A stretch of 64,000 nt of DNA, taken from positions 1,265,383-1,329,382 of the forward strand of contig NC_054537.1 of assembly GCF_017654505.1 (NCBI RefSeq). The letters run 5' to 3'. Within the stretch, counting starts at the first letter, position 1; each line of letters begins with the position of its first letter. A program made the translations under genes and the position numbers. Shown one piece after another: positions 1 to 11,755 of the stretch. Under the pieces are notes generated by a model. The model made no database searches, was not told where the DNA came from, and saw only the letters and a list, made by a program, of their open reading frames with translations. The stretch comes from Polyodon spathula. Lineage: Eukaryota > Chordata > Actinopteri > Acipenseriformes > Polyodontidae.

Positions 1-9
1 TCTCTGACC

Positions 10-1340
10 TCTTCAACTCTTTGTGAAAACACAATGAAAAACACATCTCTCTGACCTCTTCAACTCTTTGTGAAAACACAATGAAAAACACATCTCTCAC
101 CTCTTCAACTCTTTGTGAAAACACAATGAAAAACACACCTCTCTGACCTCTTCAACTCTTTGTGAAAACACAATGAAAAACACATCTCTCCCACCTCTTC
201 AACTCTTTGTGAAAACACAAAGAAAAACACATCTCTCACCTCTTCAACTCTTTGTGAAAACACAAAGAAAAACACATCTCTCACCTCTTCAACTCTTTGT
301 GAAAACACAATGAAAAACACATCTCTCACCTCTTCAACTCTTTGTGAAAACACAATGAAAAACACATCTCTCTGACCTCTTCAACTCTTTGTGAAAACAC
401 AATGAAAAACACATCTCCCACCTATTCAACTCTTTGTGAAAACACAAAGAAAAACACATCTCTCACCTCTTCAACTCTTTGTGAAAACACAATGAAAAAC
501 ACGTCTCTCTGACCTCTTCAACTCTTTGTGAAAACACAATGAAAAACACATCTCTCACCTATTCAACTCTTTGTGAAAACACAATGAAAAACACATCTCT
601 CACCTCTTCAACTCTTTGTGAAAACACAATGAAAAACACATCTCTCACCTCTTCAACTCTTTGTGAAAACACAATGAAAAACACACCTCTCTGACCTCTT
701 CAACTCTTTGTGAAAACACAATGAAAAACACACCTCTCTGACCTCTTCAACTCTTTGTGAAAACACAATGAAAAACACATCTCTCACCACTTCAACTCTT
801 TGTGAAAACACAATGAAAAACACATCTCTCACCTATTCAACTCTTTGTGAAAACACAAAGAAAAACACATCTCCCACCTATTCAACTCTTTGTGAAAACA
901 CAATGAAAAACACATCTCTCACCTCTTCAACTCTTTGTGAAAACACAATGAAAAACACATCTCTCACCTCTCTTCAACTCTTTGTGAAAACACAATGAAA
1001 AACACATCTCTCACCTCTTCAACTCTTTGTGAAAACACAATGAAAAACACATCTCTCACCTCTTCAACTCTTTGTGAAAACACAATGAAAAACACATCTC
1101 TCTGACCTCTTCAACTCTTTGTGAAAACACAATGAAAAACACATCTCTCTGACCTCTTCAACTCTTTGTGAAAACACAATGAAAAACACACCTCTCTGAC
1201 CTCTTCAACTCTTTGTGAAAACACAATGAAAAACACATCTCTCACCTCTTCAACTCTTTGTGAAAACACAATGAAAAACACACCTCTCTGACCTCTTCAA
1301 CTCTATATGAAAACACAATGAAAAACACATCTCTCCCACC
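10..1340. repeat. 45-47 bp minisatellite
   Basis: About 29 head-to-tail copies of a unit built around CTCTTCAACTCTTTGTGAAA followed by an ACACAATGAAAAACACATCT stretch. Units differ mainly by a 2-bp insertion (CTCTCAC against CTCTCTGAC) and by AATG/AAAG changes. The array reaches the left edge of the window. Short open frames across it are by-products of the period and are not genes. It probably lies in the third intron of the elastase-like gene, because that gene reads leftward off the window. Confidence 0.97.
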
Positions 1341-1718
1341 TCGAAGAAGTGCTTGATACGTGAACCAATCAAAAATAAGTACTTGAGATGTGAAGCAATC
1401 AGAGAGGTGCCCAGCTTCCTGAACAGCCAGTATTGTACTCTGATGGAGGATAAAGTTCTGATAATATAGCAGTGACTGAAAGGAGTGTTCTCCCTAGTTC
1501 ACCACAACATCACACTTACCACCACTGCTGCTACTACAAATACTACCACTGATATGCAAAGTGTCCTGAAAGGGGCTCCTGTCTCTGGGATGTGTGAGTC
1601 CTGTGGAAGCACACAGGAGCAGTCAGCCCCTGTACGGGAGAGGCAGCTGCAAAGGGGGCCCAGGGCATCAGGGTCTTTCTATATAGTTTTACCTGTAAAT
1701 TATGTTTTGTTTTCTTAC

Positions 1719-2030
1719 CTATCAACACAGTGGGCTGCTGTCATGACCCATGTTGAGTGAATAATGGTGCCTCCACAGGAGTGATAGAAGTAGGCGTCAT
1801 CATATTCATAAGAGAATTGCAAAGAAACCTGTATTGAACAATGATGCAGGTGAAATGAAATGGTAATAAATAGACATGTGCCAGAGTAATTGAATGAACC
1901 TGGATTTATTCTGTAGTGTAATTCTCCCTTAGTGTCCTGGCAGTGATGTGGCTGTTTACCCACAGGGAAGAACAATATACAAAATATATCACATGTGACT
2001 ATTTTAAACATTGCAATATACTTCAAAATA

Positions 2031-2081
<51 letters not shown>

Positions 2082-4314
2082 CTTAGCAGAATATATGTGG
2101 GTGTGACAAAGTGCCCGCCCCTGTGTATATTATCTGTTATGTGTTGCGTGTGGTGTGTTTAAATGTTGGTGTATAGACATTGGTACACAGGATATAAATG
2201 GGTCTGTGTAACACAAGTGTTTAAAATGTATATTTGTATTTAGGCACGAGGATTGCACAGCACTTCATGTGCAAGTAAAATGTAATAATATGTGAGCACG
2301 GGGAATTGCACTTTATTAATTCACGTGCTGGGATTCAAGTGAATAATTAATTAGTAATTGAATCCCAGCACAACAGTATATATAGATGCACGTTTTCACA
2401 TACTCGCGGTTGGGTGTTCGGTGAGTGGAGAACGGGATAGGAGACGGAGGTAAAAGTAATCATAAGAATACTAACAGTAGTTAAAGTATCTGCTCACCGT
2501 GTTTGTTTGTCTTTTTGTTTTGGCGACGTGTGTCGTGTCCTGTGTTTGTTTGTACAACCTCTTTATTTTCTGTTCTGTTTATTAAATGCTGAGTGAACTC
2601 CACCAAACCACACCTCTCTGTCATTCATTCCTTTTCCTGGTTCTGACACCGCCCACTTCGGCCGTCTCTGTGACAGTGGGTCACCAGGGATGTCGTGGGT
2701 CAGCATTTCAATGAAACATTTATAGTGGTTTTCATATGGATATCACCTCCTGAGCAGAACTGCATTTATTTTGATAGCTTATGAGGATAATTATTTAAAG
2801 GGCTAATCAAAGAGGATAACAAAGTAAAATCTGCACCATGTCACTGGATGTTCCTGTTCTGTTTCCTGTCACATTGCATTATAAGATGAGGATGTAGAGT
2901 GTGTTATTGTTGTATGCTCAATCAGTCTAGTTAGAGATCAAGCATGGAATTAAAATACATAACTAAATAGAAATGCTGCTGCAGCTTGTGTGGCGGTGCT
3001 GCTTGAATGGACACGGTGAGTTTGAAGGGTATTGTCATACCTGCCAGGGCCAGCTGTTTGGAATGGCATCGTTCCCTCCTACAACACGTTCTGTTTTCCT
3101 CTCATTGTGGACAATGAGCTTTAGGGGTGCCTGACTCCCACATAGTGCCCCTTCATAAGTAAAAAGAAAAGCAAATACAAAAAACACATCAGCATGTGAC
3201 GTGAACCTGCAGTTAGCAGCTATATGGTTATACTTGCTCCAGTTCCACTCACTCAGCACTTCAGTTACCAGTGTTAGAAAGAGCTTAGCAGAGAGGTGTC
3301 GCTCATAGGGGTACTTTTCAAAGATTTGATCCTTTTAATGGTCAGATTTAACCAACCTTCATTACAATTTCCCTCTTATCTATATAAAAGCTAAATCTAA
3401 TCCCCCTAATCCTAACAAAAAATATAATCCCCCTAACTCCTAGTCCTTAACCCCTAATCCCTAATCCTAACACTTACCCTAACAAAGACCCTAACCCCTA
3501 ATCCCTACCCATAACCCCTAAATCCTAACCCTAACACTTACCCTAACAAAGACCCTAACCCCTAATCCCTACCCATAACCCCTAAATCCTAACCCTAACA
3601 CTTACCCTAACAAAGACCCTAACCCCTAATCCCTACCCATAACCCCTAAATCCTAACCCAAACACTTACCCTAACAAAGACCCTAACCCCTAATCCCTAC
3701 CCATAACCCCTAAATCCTAACCCAAACACTTACCCTAACAAAGACCCTAACCCCTACCCATAACCCCTACCCATAACCCCTAAATCCTAACCCATAATAA
3801 CACTTACCCTAACAAAGACCCTAACCCTAATCCCTACCCATAACCCCTAAATCCTAATCCTAACACTTACCCTAACAAAGACCCTAATCCCTACCCATAA
3901 CCCCTAAATCCTAACCCTAACACTTACCCTAACAAAGACCCTAATCCCTACCCATAAACCCTAAATCCTAACCCTAACACTTACCCTAACAAAGACCCTA
4001 ACCCCTAATCCCAACCCATAACCCCTAAATCCTAATCCTAACACTTACCCTAACAAAGACCCTAACCCCTAATCCCTAACATTTACCATAACCCTAAATA
4101 TCCCAAACCCAGCAACAGCTCTGGTGCATAACCCTTTATCTGAACCATCCCAGCAGTTTGTATTTGATTATTATCACAATAAATTCAGAAGAGAATACAG
4201 TTCTTAACAGAAGTTACCAGACATTGCCAGACACAGACTCGTGGAGTGGAATGATAACTGACTGTACACTCCTCTCTGCACGGGTTACTTACCAAGGCAA
4301 GCCAATAGAATCAT
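1719..4314 (-). CDS. Chymotrypsin-like elastase (CELA1-like), first three coding exons; partial
   Basis: A secreted pancreatic serine protease of the chymotrypsin fold, by homology. Three exons join in phase. Exon 1 (4293-4314) is only 22 nt and encodes the start of a signal peptide, MILLACL plus one base, before a GTAAGT donor. Exon 2 (3041-3150) completes the signal peptide (GALCGSQA) and carries the propeptide and activation site (RVVGG, then [11 protein letters not shown]). Exon 3 (1719-1828) continues VSLQFSYEY, then the CGG and MTAAHC motif with the catalytic histidine, ending VD plus two bases of the next codon. The exon 1/2 junction is 1+2 nt and makes a glycine, and exon 2/3 is in phase 0. 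The Asp and Ser of the triad must lie in exons left of the window. Sequence around the activation site and TAAHC resembles CELA1 more than trypsin; CELA2 or CELA3 cannot be excluded from this part alone. Confidence 0.85.
2031..2081. repeat. (ATT)n microsatellite
   Basis: About 16 ATT units in the second intron of the elastase-like gene, immediately before a solo LTR. Confidence 0.95.
2102..2675. mobile_element. Solo LTR, 574 bp, with 5-bp target duplication
   Basis: The block starts TGTGACAAAG and ends CTCTGTGACA, so it has the TG...CA ends of an LTR, and it is flanked by a perfect 5-bp direct repeat GTGGG (2097-2101 and 2676-2680). It holds a TATATATAG stretch near 2390 and an ATTAAA-type poly(A) signal near 2581. 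No internal retroelement coding region is present, so it reads as a solo LTR left by recombination. The family (Gypsy, Copia or ERV) cannot be told from the LTR alone. It lies in intron 2 of the elastase-like gene. Confidence 0.75.
3400..4095. repeat. Telomere-like minisatellite (CCCTAA variants, about 64-bp higher-order unit)
   Basis: About ten copies of a unit made of CCCTAACCCCTAATCCCTA-like and ACCCATAACCCCTAAATCCT-like segments with ACACTTACCCTAACAAAGAC between them. The base motif is the vertebrate telomere repeat on its C-rich strand, degenerated and then amplified as a longer unit. It lies in intron 1 of the elastase-like gene. Confidence 0.93.
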
Positions 4315-4367
4315 GCACTTGAACATCCTGGGAAGCGAATGTGAGGACTTGCAGCACAATCAGAGCG

Positions 4368-4375
4368 CTTTTATA
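4368..4375 (-). promoter_or_regulatory. TATA box of the elastase-like gene
   Basis: TATAAAAG on the minus strand, 54 bp upstream of the start codon at 4312-4314. This spacing leaves room for a TATA-to-start distance of about 30 bp and a short leader, as in other pancreatic elastase genes. Its position supports the tiny first exon. Confidence 0.6.
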
Positions 4376-4379
4376 CGTT

Positions 4380-6490
4380 TGCACATTGATAAGAAGGATT
4401 GCTTGCACTGTGGAAACCAAGAGTCTTTTTCAGGCTTTAGGAAAAACTATTTAGTGGCATGCCAGTATATTATTAGAAATTGGCAATGCTTTTTGAAATA
4501 ATTTAATTGTAGGTGATACTGAAAGATTTTTCATTGTAAAGTCTCATTGTGTTATGGTAAAAGAGTTACCAAACCTCAATATTTACCAGTAAAGGTCAAC
4601 ATTTAACAAGTAAAGTGGTGAATGTCTGAAATAAACAAATAATGCTTTACTGCAGCCATTTACCGGTAAATCTCAAGAATAGCCATGTGTCTTTCGTAAT
4701 GACTGAATGTCTTTCTAAATGCCTTCAAACAAAGCAATTTGTTTTTTCAGAATTCCGGATATTTACCACCTTACTTGTAATATGTTGACAGTTACCAGTA
4801 AAACAGCAGTAAAAAGATTTACCAGATTCAAACTTTTAATGTGACAACTGTACAAAATGCATGCTGCTGTTTACATCGTTGTACAAGACGTAAATTTGAG
4901 CTTGCAGAGGGTTTCAATACTTTGAAAAGGCAAATACTGTAGACTCAAAACAAGAAGCACAGTCTTTCTAGTTTTGCCAAATGACAGACATATAGCCTCA
5001 CTCAAGATTGCTCAGAGACCACACCAAAGAAATGAAGGTGATTTTATTAAACATTAAACATGTCAAATATGCATGAGTATAGAAACAGTCATACGTGATC
5101 ATTAACAGATCATGGGATAACAAATTCACATTGAGAGGGAATGAAGTATTCCTTTCAATTCTACTGCATGGCCCCCACCATAGCTATGGAAATATATTTC
5201 ATTTCCAAACTGTGTTTTTCCTAAAGCCATGTTTGACCTTGTTGATAACTGATCCATTAATCAAGCTCCAAGTACATGGTGAGAAAACAACATTGTAAGA
5301 ATGACCCCTGGATTAGTGTTTATAGCAGCAGTAATTTAAGCCACTCCCGTCCATATACTCATCCATATTATATTCATAATCATATTAAATCTACTCTTAT
5401 TAAATGGGTCACCTATATGTCCAGATATTACCTCTTTTTTTCTTCTTGATTGGGCAGTCTGGCAATACTAGAAGATATAACTGATATCTTTCTTTCACAG
5501 AAAGCTAAAAAAGCGATTCCTTTGTACTTGGGAAAAATACTGAACCTAGCCCCACTATTGCCATAGAGAACCATAGAGGTAATATACAGTATTTATTTTA
5601 TAAAGATGAAAAATACTTTGCTGTTAGAAATCTCAATAAAATATAATCCTGAACAAACCTCCCAAATTCCCAATGGGAATGCACTTGGATTTACTATATT
5701 CCACCATGTGAGACGATTCAGCGTATTACTAGTGGAACCTGCAGGGATGCATTCCGTTTCAATCTACAACCTCATATAACCTCAGATGATGTGCAGCACC
5801 TTTCCACTTCACACATACACTGGTACATAACCTCAGGTGTTCCCTTCCCACCAGCTTTAACAGGGCTCACATTATCACAGCCAAACTGCAAATATTGACC
5901 TATTGCAATATAAGTAATACTGGTACCTTTTGGCATCAGTATGGTAATGAATGCTGCTAGGATCTGATGAGTGAATGGTGCTGGTGTCAATGTGGGATGT
6001 GAGCGTACCTCGGCACTGCAGAGCTGGCTGTTTAGTTCAATGGCAAGACGTTCGTCTTTGAAGCGCGTGGTTTGCTGTTCGATTCAATGGGCTGAGATAT
6101 CAATTCATTACAATATGTTTATGGAAATAAATGTAGACTATTTGTACCAAAGAATGTATAATAATCAATTTTATAATCCAAGTCTGGCAATGGAACGTGA
6201 AACAAGCAATGTGATTGGTCGAGTAAGGTTCCAGCGGTCTGTATATTGGATGGTTACAGCTGGAGCATTGTCACAGAATTTAAAGCACCAAAAAAATAAT
6301 AATTCAGTGCTGTCTCAGCTCTGCCTCCTGGTGGATCTTTTCAGTGACATTGTACAATTCAACACAAGAAAAATATATTTACTTACTTTTGCAAGTTTCA
6401 ATCAATTAAATTTGCTCAGCTTAACTTAGTGTGTAGTTCAAAGTTCAAAGTCCTGACTATGCCAGACTATATGGTACCTAATTGTAGCAG
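4380..6490. other. Intergenic, no gene recognised
   Basis: AT-rich sequence upstream of the elastase-like gene and before the 72-bp minisatellite. The open frames here are short and lack family resemblance or splice context. A degenerate tRNA-like stretch sits near 6022-6095. I see nothing else I can name. Confidence 0.6.
6022..6095 (+). repeat. Degenerate tRNA-like sequence (tRNA pseudogene or SINE head)
   Basis: A TTTAGTTCAATGGCAAGACG stretch resembles a tRNA D-arm with an A box (TRGY...). It is followed about 40 bp on by TGTTCGATTCA, close to the B box GGTTCGANTCC. The acceptor stem does not close, so it is not a functional tRNA. No SINE body is evident downstream. Confidence 0.35.
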
Positions 6491-6494
6491 TACT

Positions 6495-8135
6495 TGCATC
6501 AGCTTGTACTTGCACTGAACTGCTCCACACCTTGCTGTATTCCACTACCTCTGTTCAGACACTGTGAACTCAAGCACACTCCTGCACTCCTCCAGGAGCT
6601 GGTAACTCTACAGAGGACACTACTGTCCAGACACTGTGAGCTCAGCACACTCCCGCACTCCTCCAGGAGCTGGTAACTCTACAGAGGACCCTACTGTCCA
6701 GACACTGTGAGCCCAGAACACTCCTGCACTCCTCCAGGAGCTGGTAACTCTACAGAGGACCCTACTGTCCAGACACTGGAGTTCAAGCACACTCCCGCAC
6801 TGGTAACTCTACAGAGGACACTACTGTCCAGACACTGTGAGTTCAAGCACACTCCTGCACTCCTCCAGGAGCTGGTAACTCTACAGAGGACACTACTGTC
6901 CAGACACTGTGAGTTCAAGCACACTCCCGCAATCCTCCAGGAGCTGGTAACTCTACAGAGGACACTACTGTCCAGACACTGTGAGTTCAAGCACACTCCT
7001 GCACTCCTCCAGGAGCTGGTAACTCTACAGAGGACACTACTGTCCAGACACTGTGAGTTCAAGCACACTCCCGCAATCCTCCAGGAGCTGGTAACTCTAC
7101 AGAGGACACTACTGTCCAGACATTGTGAGTTCAAGCACACTCCTGCACTCCTCCAGGAGCTGGTAACTCTACAGAGGACTACTACAGAGGACTGGTAACT
7201 CTACTGTCCAGACACTGGTGAGGACCCTACTGTCCAGCACTGTGACTCCTGCACTCCTCCAGGAGCTGGTAACTCTACAGAGGACCCTACTGTCCAGACA
7301 CTGTGAGCCCAAGCACACTCCTGCACTCCTCCAGGAGCTGGTAACTCTACAGAGGACACTACTGTCCAGACACTGTGAGTTCAAGCACACTCCTGCACTC
7401 CTCCAGGAGCTGGTAACTCTACAGAGGACACTACTGTCCAGACACTGTGAGTTCAAGCACACTCCTGCACTCCTCCAGGAGCTGGTAACTCTACAGAGGA
7501 CACTACTGTCCAGACACTGTGAGTTCAAGCACACTCCTGCACTCCTCCAGGAGCTGGTAACTCTACAGAGGACACTACTGTCCAGACACTGTGAGTTCAA
7601 GCACACTCCTGCACTCCTCCAGGAGCTGGTAACTCTACAGAGGACACTACTGTCCAGACACTGTGAGTTCAAGCACACTCCCGCAATCCTCCAGGAGCTG
7701 GTAACTCTACAGAGGACACTACTGTCCAGACATTGTGAGTTCAAGCACACTCCTGCACTCCTCCAGGAGCTGGTAACTCTACAGAGGACACTACTGTCCA
7801 GACACTGTGAGCTTAAGCAAACTCCTGCACTCCACCTGGAGCTGGTAACTCTACAGAGGACCCTACTGTCCAGACACTGTGAGCTTAGCACACTCCTGCA
7901 CTCCTCCAGGCGCTGGTAACTCTACAGAGGACACTACTGTCCAGACACTGTGAGTTCAAGCACACTCCTGCACTCCACCTGGAGCTGGTAACTCTACAGA
8001 GGACACTACTGTCCAGACACTTTGAGTTCAAGCACACTCCTGCACTCCTCCAGGAGCTGGTAACTCTACAGAGGACACTACTGTCCAGACACTGTGAGTT
8101 CAAGCACACTCCTGCACTCCTCCAGGAGCTGGTAG
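6495..8135. repeat. 72-bp minisatellite, about 22 copies
   Basis: The unit includes CTCCAGGAGCTGGTAACTCT and ACAGAGGACACTACTGTCCA. As 72 is a multiple of three, both strands carry long open frames with a 24-residue repeat (for example HCEFKHTPALLQELV on plus). Several units are truncated around 6780-6830 and 7160-7250. Intergenic between the elastase-like gene and TTC21A. No splice or start context suggests coding. Confidence 0.96.
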
Positions 8136-8136
8136 C

Positions 8137-8736
8137 TCTCCTGCATCCACTCAAGAGGGAGCCCCTGAGTGGTAAGAGGCGATTGGCTTGGCTGTGGACG
8201 ACCATTGACTGTCACTTCTTTTGAGCTGTGTGGAAACATACTTAGAGATTCAAAACTGGGGTGAAAAAACAGGGATAGATATTTCATTCTTCATATCACT
8301 GGAGCATAGGAGCCAGACTCAGAAGAATCAAATCAGAGACATGGTTACATTGGATTTTTAATAATATCAATAGTTTGATGCACAACAGTGTTAAACAGAC
8401 AAACGCAACATGGCAATATGGGCTAAATCTCACTGCTATATCCATCATATATCAAACTGCATAGTGAAGCAGCTGCAGAATAAGAATTTAACATTGCTCT
8501 TTTACAACATGGAATACTGCTAATCGTTTTGGTTTGATTGTAACCCTAACCCTTCACAGCCCCGGGCATGTTCCCATACCTATTCAATGACTATTGTCTC
8601 AATGTCAGATAGACTGGACACTGGGCAGCAAAGCGCTAGATGTTTATTACACACAATGTTATCCCATTGTTACAAAACAACATATTTAATAAAAACATTT
8701 TAAAAAGAGTCGAGAAATGATTCTGTCCCAAATATT
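8137..8736. other. Intergenic, no gene recognised
   Basis: Unique AT-rich sequence downstream of TTC21A. It contains two tandem CCCTAA-like hexamers near 8542 and nothing else recognisable. Confidence 0.5.
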
Positions 8737-8742
8737 TTTATT
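8737..8742 (-). terminator. Poly(A) signal of TTC21A (AATAAA)
   Basis: AATAAA on the minus strand about 30 bp past the TTC21A stop codon (8771-8773). A second candidate lies near 8641. The very short 3' UTR is inference. Confidence 0.4.
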
Positions 8743-9185
8743 ATGTTGGCAATATACATGCATCCTTCTCTCATGGCCTAAGAGAGAACTGGGCCTTTTC
8801 CAGGACATCTTTTCGAATTTTTGGGTAATCAGGGTGGTCAGTCAAAACCTAGAGAAATAATAAATGCAATGAATATTGACTTCTTTTTAAGATTATATTA
8901 TACCAAACTGTTTTTATTTTTGATCTTGCTTTCCTTTTACTTTGTTTCTCTATAGAAATGTATTTTATTGTGACTTTCTTGTACAGTGCATTGAGATACT
9001 GTTTAAACATTTTGATTTGATTGGATTGGATTTCATGACCTCATAGGCTGTGTTAAGTCTGATCTTTATACTTAAAACATGGCATACCTTGTGACAGACA
9101 TGTATTGCTTCTGTGTATTTCTTATCCTTCAGATAATTAAAAGCAAGCTTGTAACCTGTCAAACACAATGAAAGCTGCTGAATAA

Positions 9186-9204
9186 ACACACACACACACA
9201 CACA
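9186..9204. repeat. (CA)n microsatellite
   Basis: About nine CA units just upstream of the penultimate TTC21A exon. Confidence 0.9.
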
Positions 9205-10259
9205 ATAGGATGACTGCAGTAGGATCCACATGTTCCTAACCCTGCAATATGCATTTTCTGAAAAACGTTAAATCAGCTCTACTTCATTATTCTTGCCTCC
9301 AGGTGGCAGAAGAAAACAGGAAAAAAACATTACAACAACAGCAGGGGGCGCTGTGGTCTTCTAGTGAATGCTTTTGGGAGGCAAAACCCAAAACAAGGAT
9401 GTAGCTACAAAACACAGACACCAAGTCAGGATTCTTTTTTTTTTTAACACGTTTATATTATTTTTGGCTTCTGTCAGGTTATGTTAAACATACACTCAGT
9501 ATACTGCACTGTATGCCGTCCAAAGCCCCAAGCCCTTGCCTTTGTGTTTCTTTCAGTGGTGCTGGGTCAAGCAGTAGCTAAAAGGAGCTAAAAGGATGAT
9601 AATAACGTATTACATCTATACCTATACACCTCACCTATAGCTGGGTTTGCCCTGTTGCTGTATTTCCAGGCCATTTCATAGTGACTTGCAGCGTCCTTAT
9701 AAGACTGCTCCTTCTCCATAATGAAGCTCAGGTATTCAAATGCTTTACAGCAAGACTGAAAGACAGAAAAGAAAGACAACAACATCTTAGAGTTAGACTC
9801 CCAGAAACCTACCATTCAACAAAATGTCAAGAATTATTAAAGACAAGCAAGCAAGTAGTTATTCATCGCATTATTATAATAGGCTAAATCACTACATTAT
9901 AGATTTAACCAATTCCCTCTAACATTATACCCCAACTCCAGCAGGTAAACCTTTCAAATGAAAACGAGAAGAGAACCCTTGCAAACTGTGCAAACACTGC
10001 CATCTAATGCAAAGTGTTTTGTTTCATTGCTAGATACGATAGCTGCAACTCAGAGCATTACTCACCATGTTCATGCAGCACATTTTCCAATAGTACAAAA
10101 CAATGGGCTTTTCCTTTTAAAGGGTCACCATTGTATTTTCCCATGTGCTTTTAAATGGTCACCATTTTATTTTCCCATGTGCTTTTGTAGTTTTCTCCCA
10201 TGGTTATACCATAGTTAACCCTGGTTTGCCATGTATTTCAATTTGCTTTACCATACCTC

Positions 10260-11755
10260 TCTGGACTTTAACAGTGATTACATATGCTTTATCATACTTT
10301 ACTATGTTTTCACTGTGCTTTATCATACTTTACCATGCTTTTACTGTGCTTTATCACACTTTACCATGCTTTCACTGTGCTTTATCACACTTTACTATGT
10401 TTTCACTGTGCTTTATCACACTTTACCATGTGCTTTCACTGTGCTTTATCATGCTTTACTATGCTTTATCACACTGTGCTTTATCACACTTTACACACTT
10501 TACCATGCTTTCACTGTGCTTTATCACACTTTACCGTGCTTTCACTGTGCTTTATCACACTTTGCCATGCTTTCAATGTGCTTTATCACACATTACTATG
10601 TTTTCACTGTGCTTTATCACACATTACCATACTTTCAATGTGCTTTATCACACTTTACTATGTTTTCACTGTGCTTTATCACACTTTACCATGCTTTCAC
10701 TGTGCTTTATCACACTTTACTGTTTTCACTGTGCTTTATCACACTTTACCATGCTTTCACTGTGCTTTATCACACTTTACTATGTTTTCACTGTGCTTTA
10801 TCACACTTTACCATGCTTTTACTGTGCTTTATCACACTTTACCATGCTTTCACTGTGCTTTATCACACTTTGCCATGCTTTCAATGTGCTTTATCACACA
10901 TTACTATGTTTTCACTGTGCTTTATCACACTTTACCATGCTTTCACTGTGCTTTATCACACTTTACTATGTTTTCACTGTGCTTTATCACACTTTACCAT
11001 GCTTTCAATGTGCTTTATCACACTTTACTATGTTTTCACTGTGCTTTATCACACTTTACCATGCTTTCACTGTGCTTTATCACACTTTACTGTTTTCACT
11101 GTTCTTTATCACACTTTACCATGCTTTCACTGTGCTTTATCACACTTTACTATGTTTTCACTGTGCTTTATCACACTTTACCATGCTTTCACTGTGCTTT
11201 ATCACACTTTACTATGCTTTCACTGTGCTTTATCACACTTTACTATGTTTTCACTGTGCTTTATCACACTTTGCCATGCTTTCAATGTGCTTTATCACAC
11301 TTTACTATGTTTTCACTGTGCTTTATCACACTTTACCATGCTTTCACTGTGCTTTATCACACTTTACCATGCTTTCACTGTGCTTTATCACACTTTACTA
11401 TGCTTTCACTGTGCTTTATCACACTTTACCGTGCTTTCACTGTGCTTTATCACACTTTACCATGCTTTCACTGTGCTTTATCACACTTTACCATGCTTTC
11501 ACTGTGCTTTATCACACTTTACTATGCTTTCACTGTGCTTTATCACACTTTACCATGCTTTCACTGTGCTTTATCACACTTTACTATGCTTTCACTGTGC
11601 TTTATCACACTTTGCCATGCTTTCAATGTGCTTTATCACACTTTACTATGTTTTCACTGTGCTTTATCACACTTTACCATGCTTTCAATGTGCTTTATCA
11701 CACTTTACTATGTTTCCACTGTGCTTTATCACACTTTACTATGCGTTTACTATGG
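10260..11755. repeat. 31-bp minisatellite, about 47 copies
   Basis: The unit is CACTTTACCATGCTTTCACT plus GTGCTTTATCA, with common ACC/ACT and CAC/CAA variants. Its period is not a multiple of three and no plus-strand frame contains a stop codon, so all three plus frames stay open for about 500 codons. That is a composition effect and not evidence of a protein. It fills the TTC21A intron between exons 12232-12459 and 9635-9755. The upstream seed (10130-10260: AACCATGGT-like and TTTACCAT-like words) looks like its origin. Confidence 0.97.

Noticed and set aside
1..1340. CRISPR-like regular repeats
   Set aside because: Units are contiguous with no unique spacers and the genome is a vertebrate; this is a minisatellite.
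6022..6095. A functional tRNA gene
   Set aside because: A and B box-like words are present, but the acceptor and anticodon stems do not pair.
6691..8205. Open frames of 106-240 codons on both strands
   Set aside because: The period is 72 bp, so open frames on both strands follow from the repeat; no gene structure.
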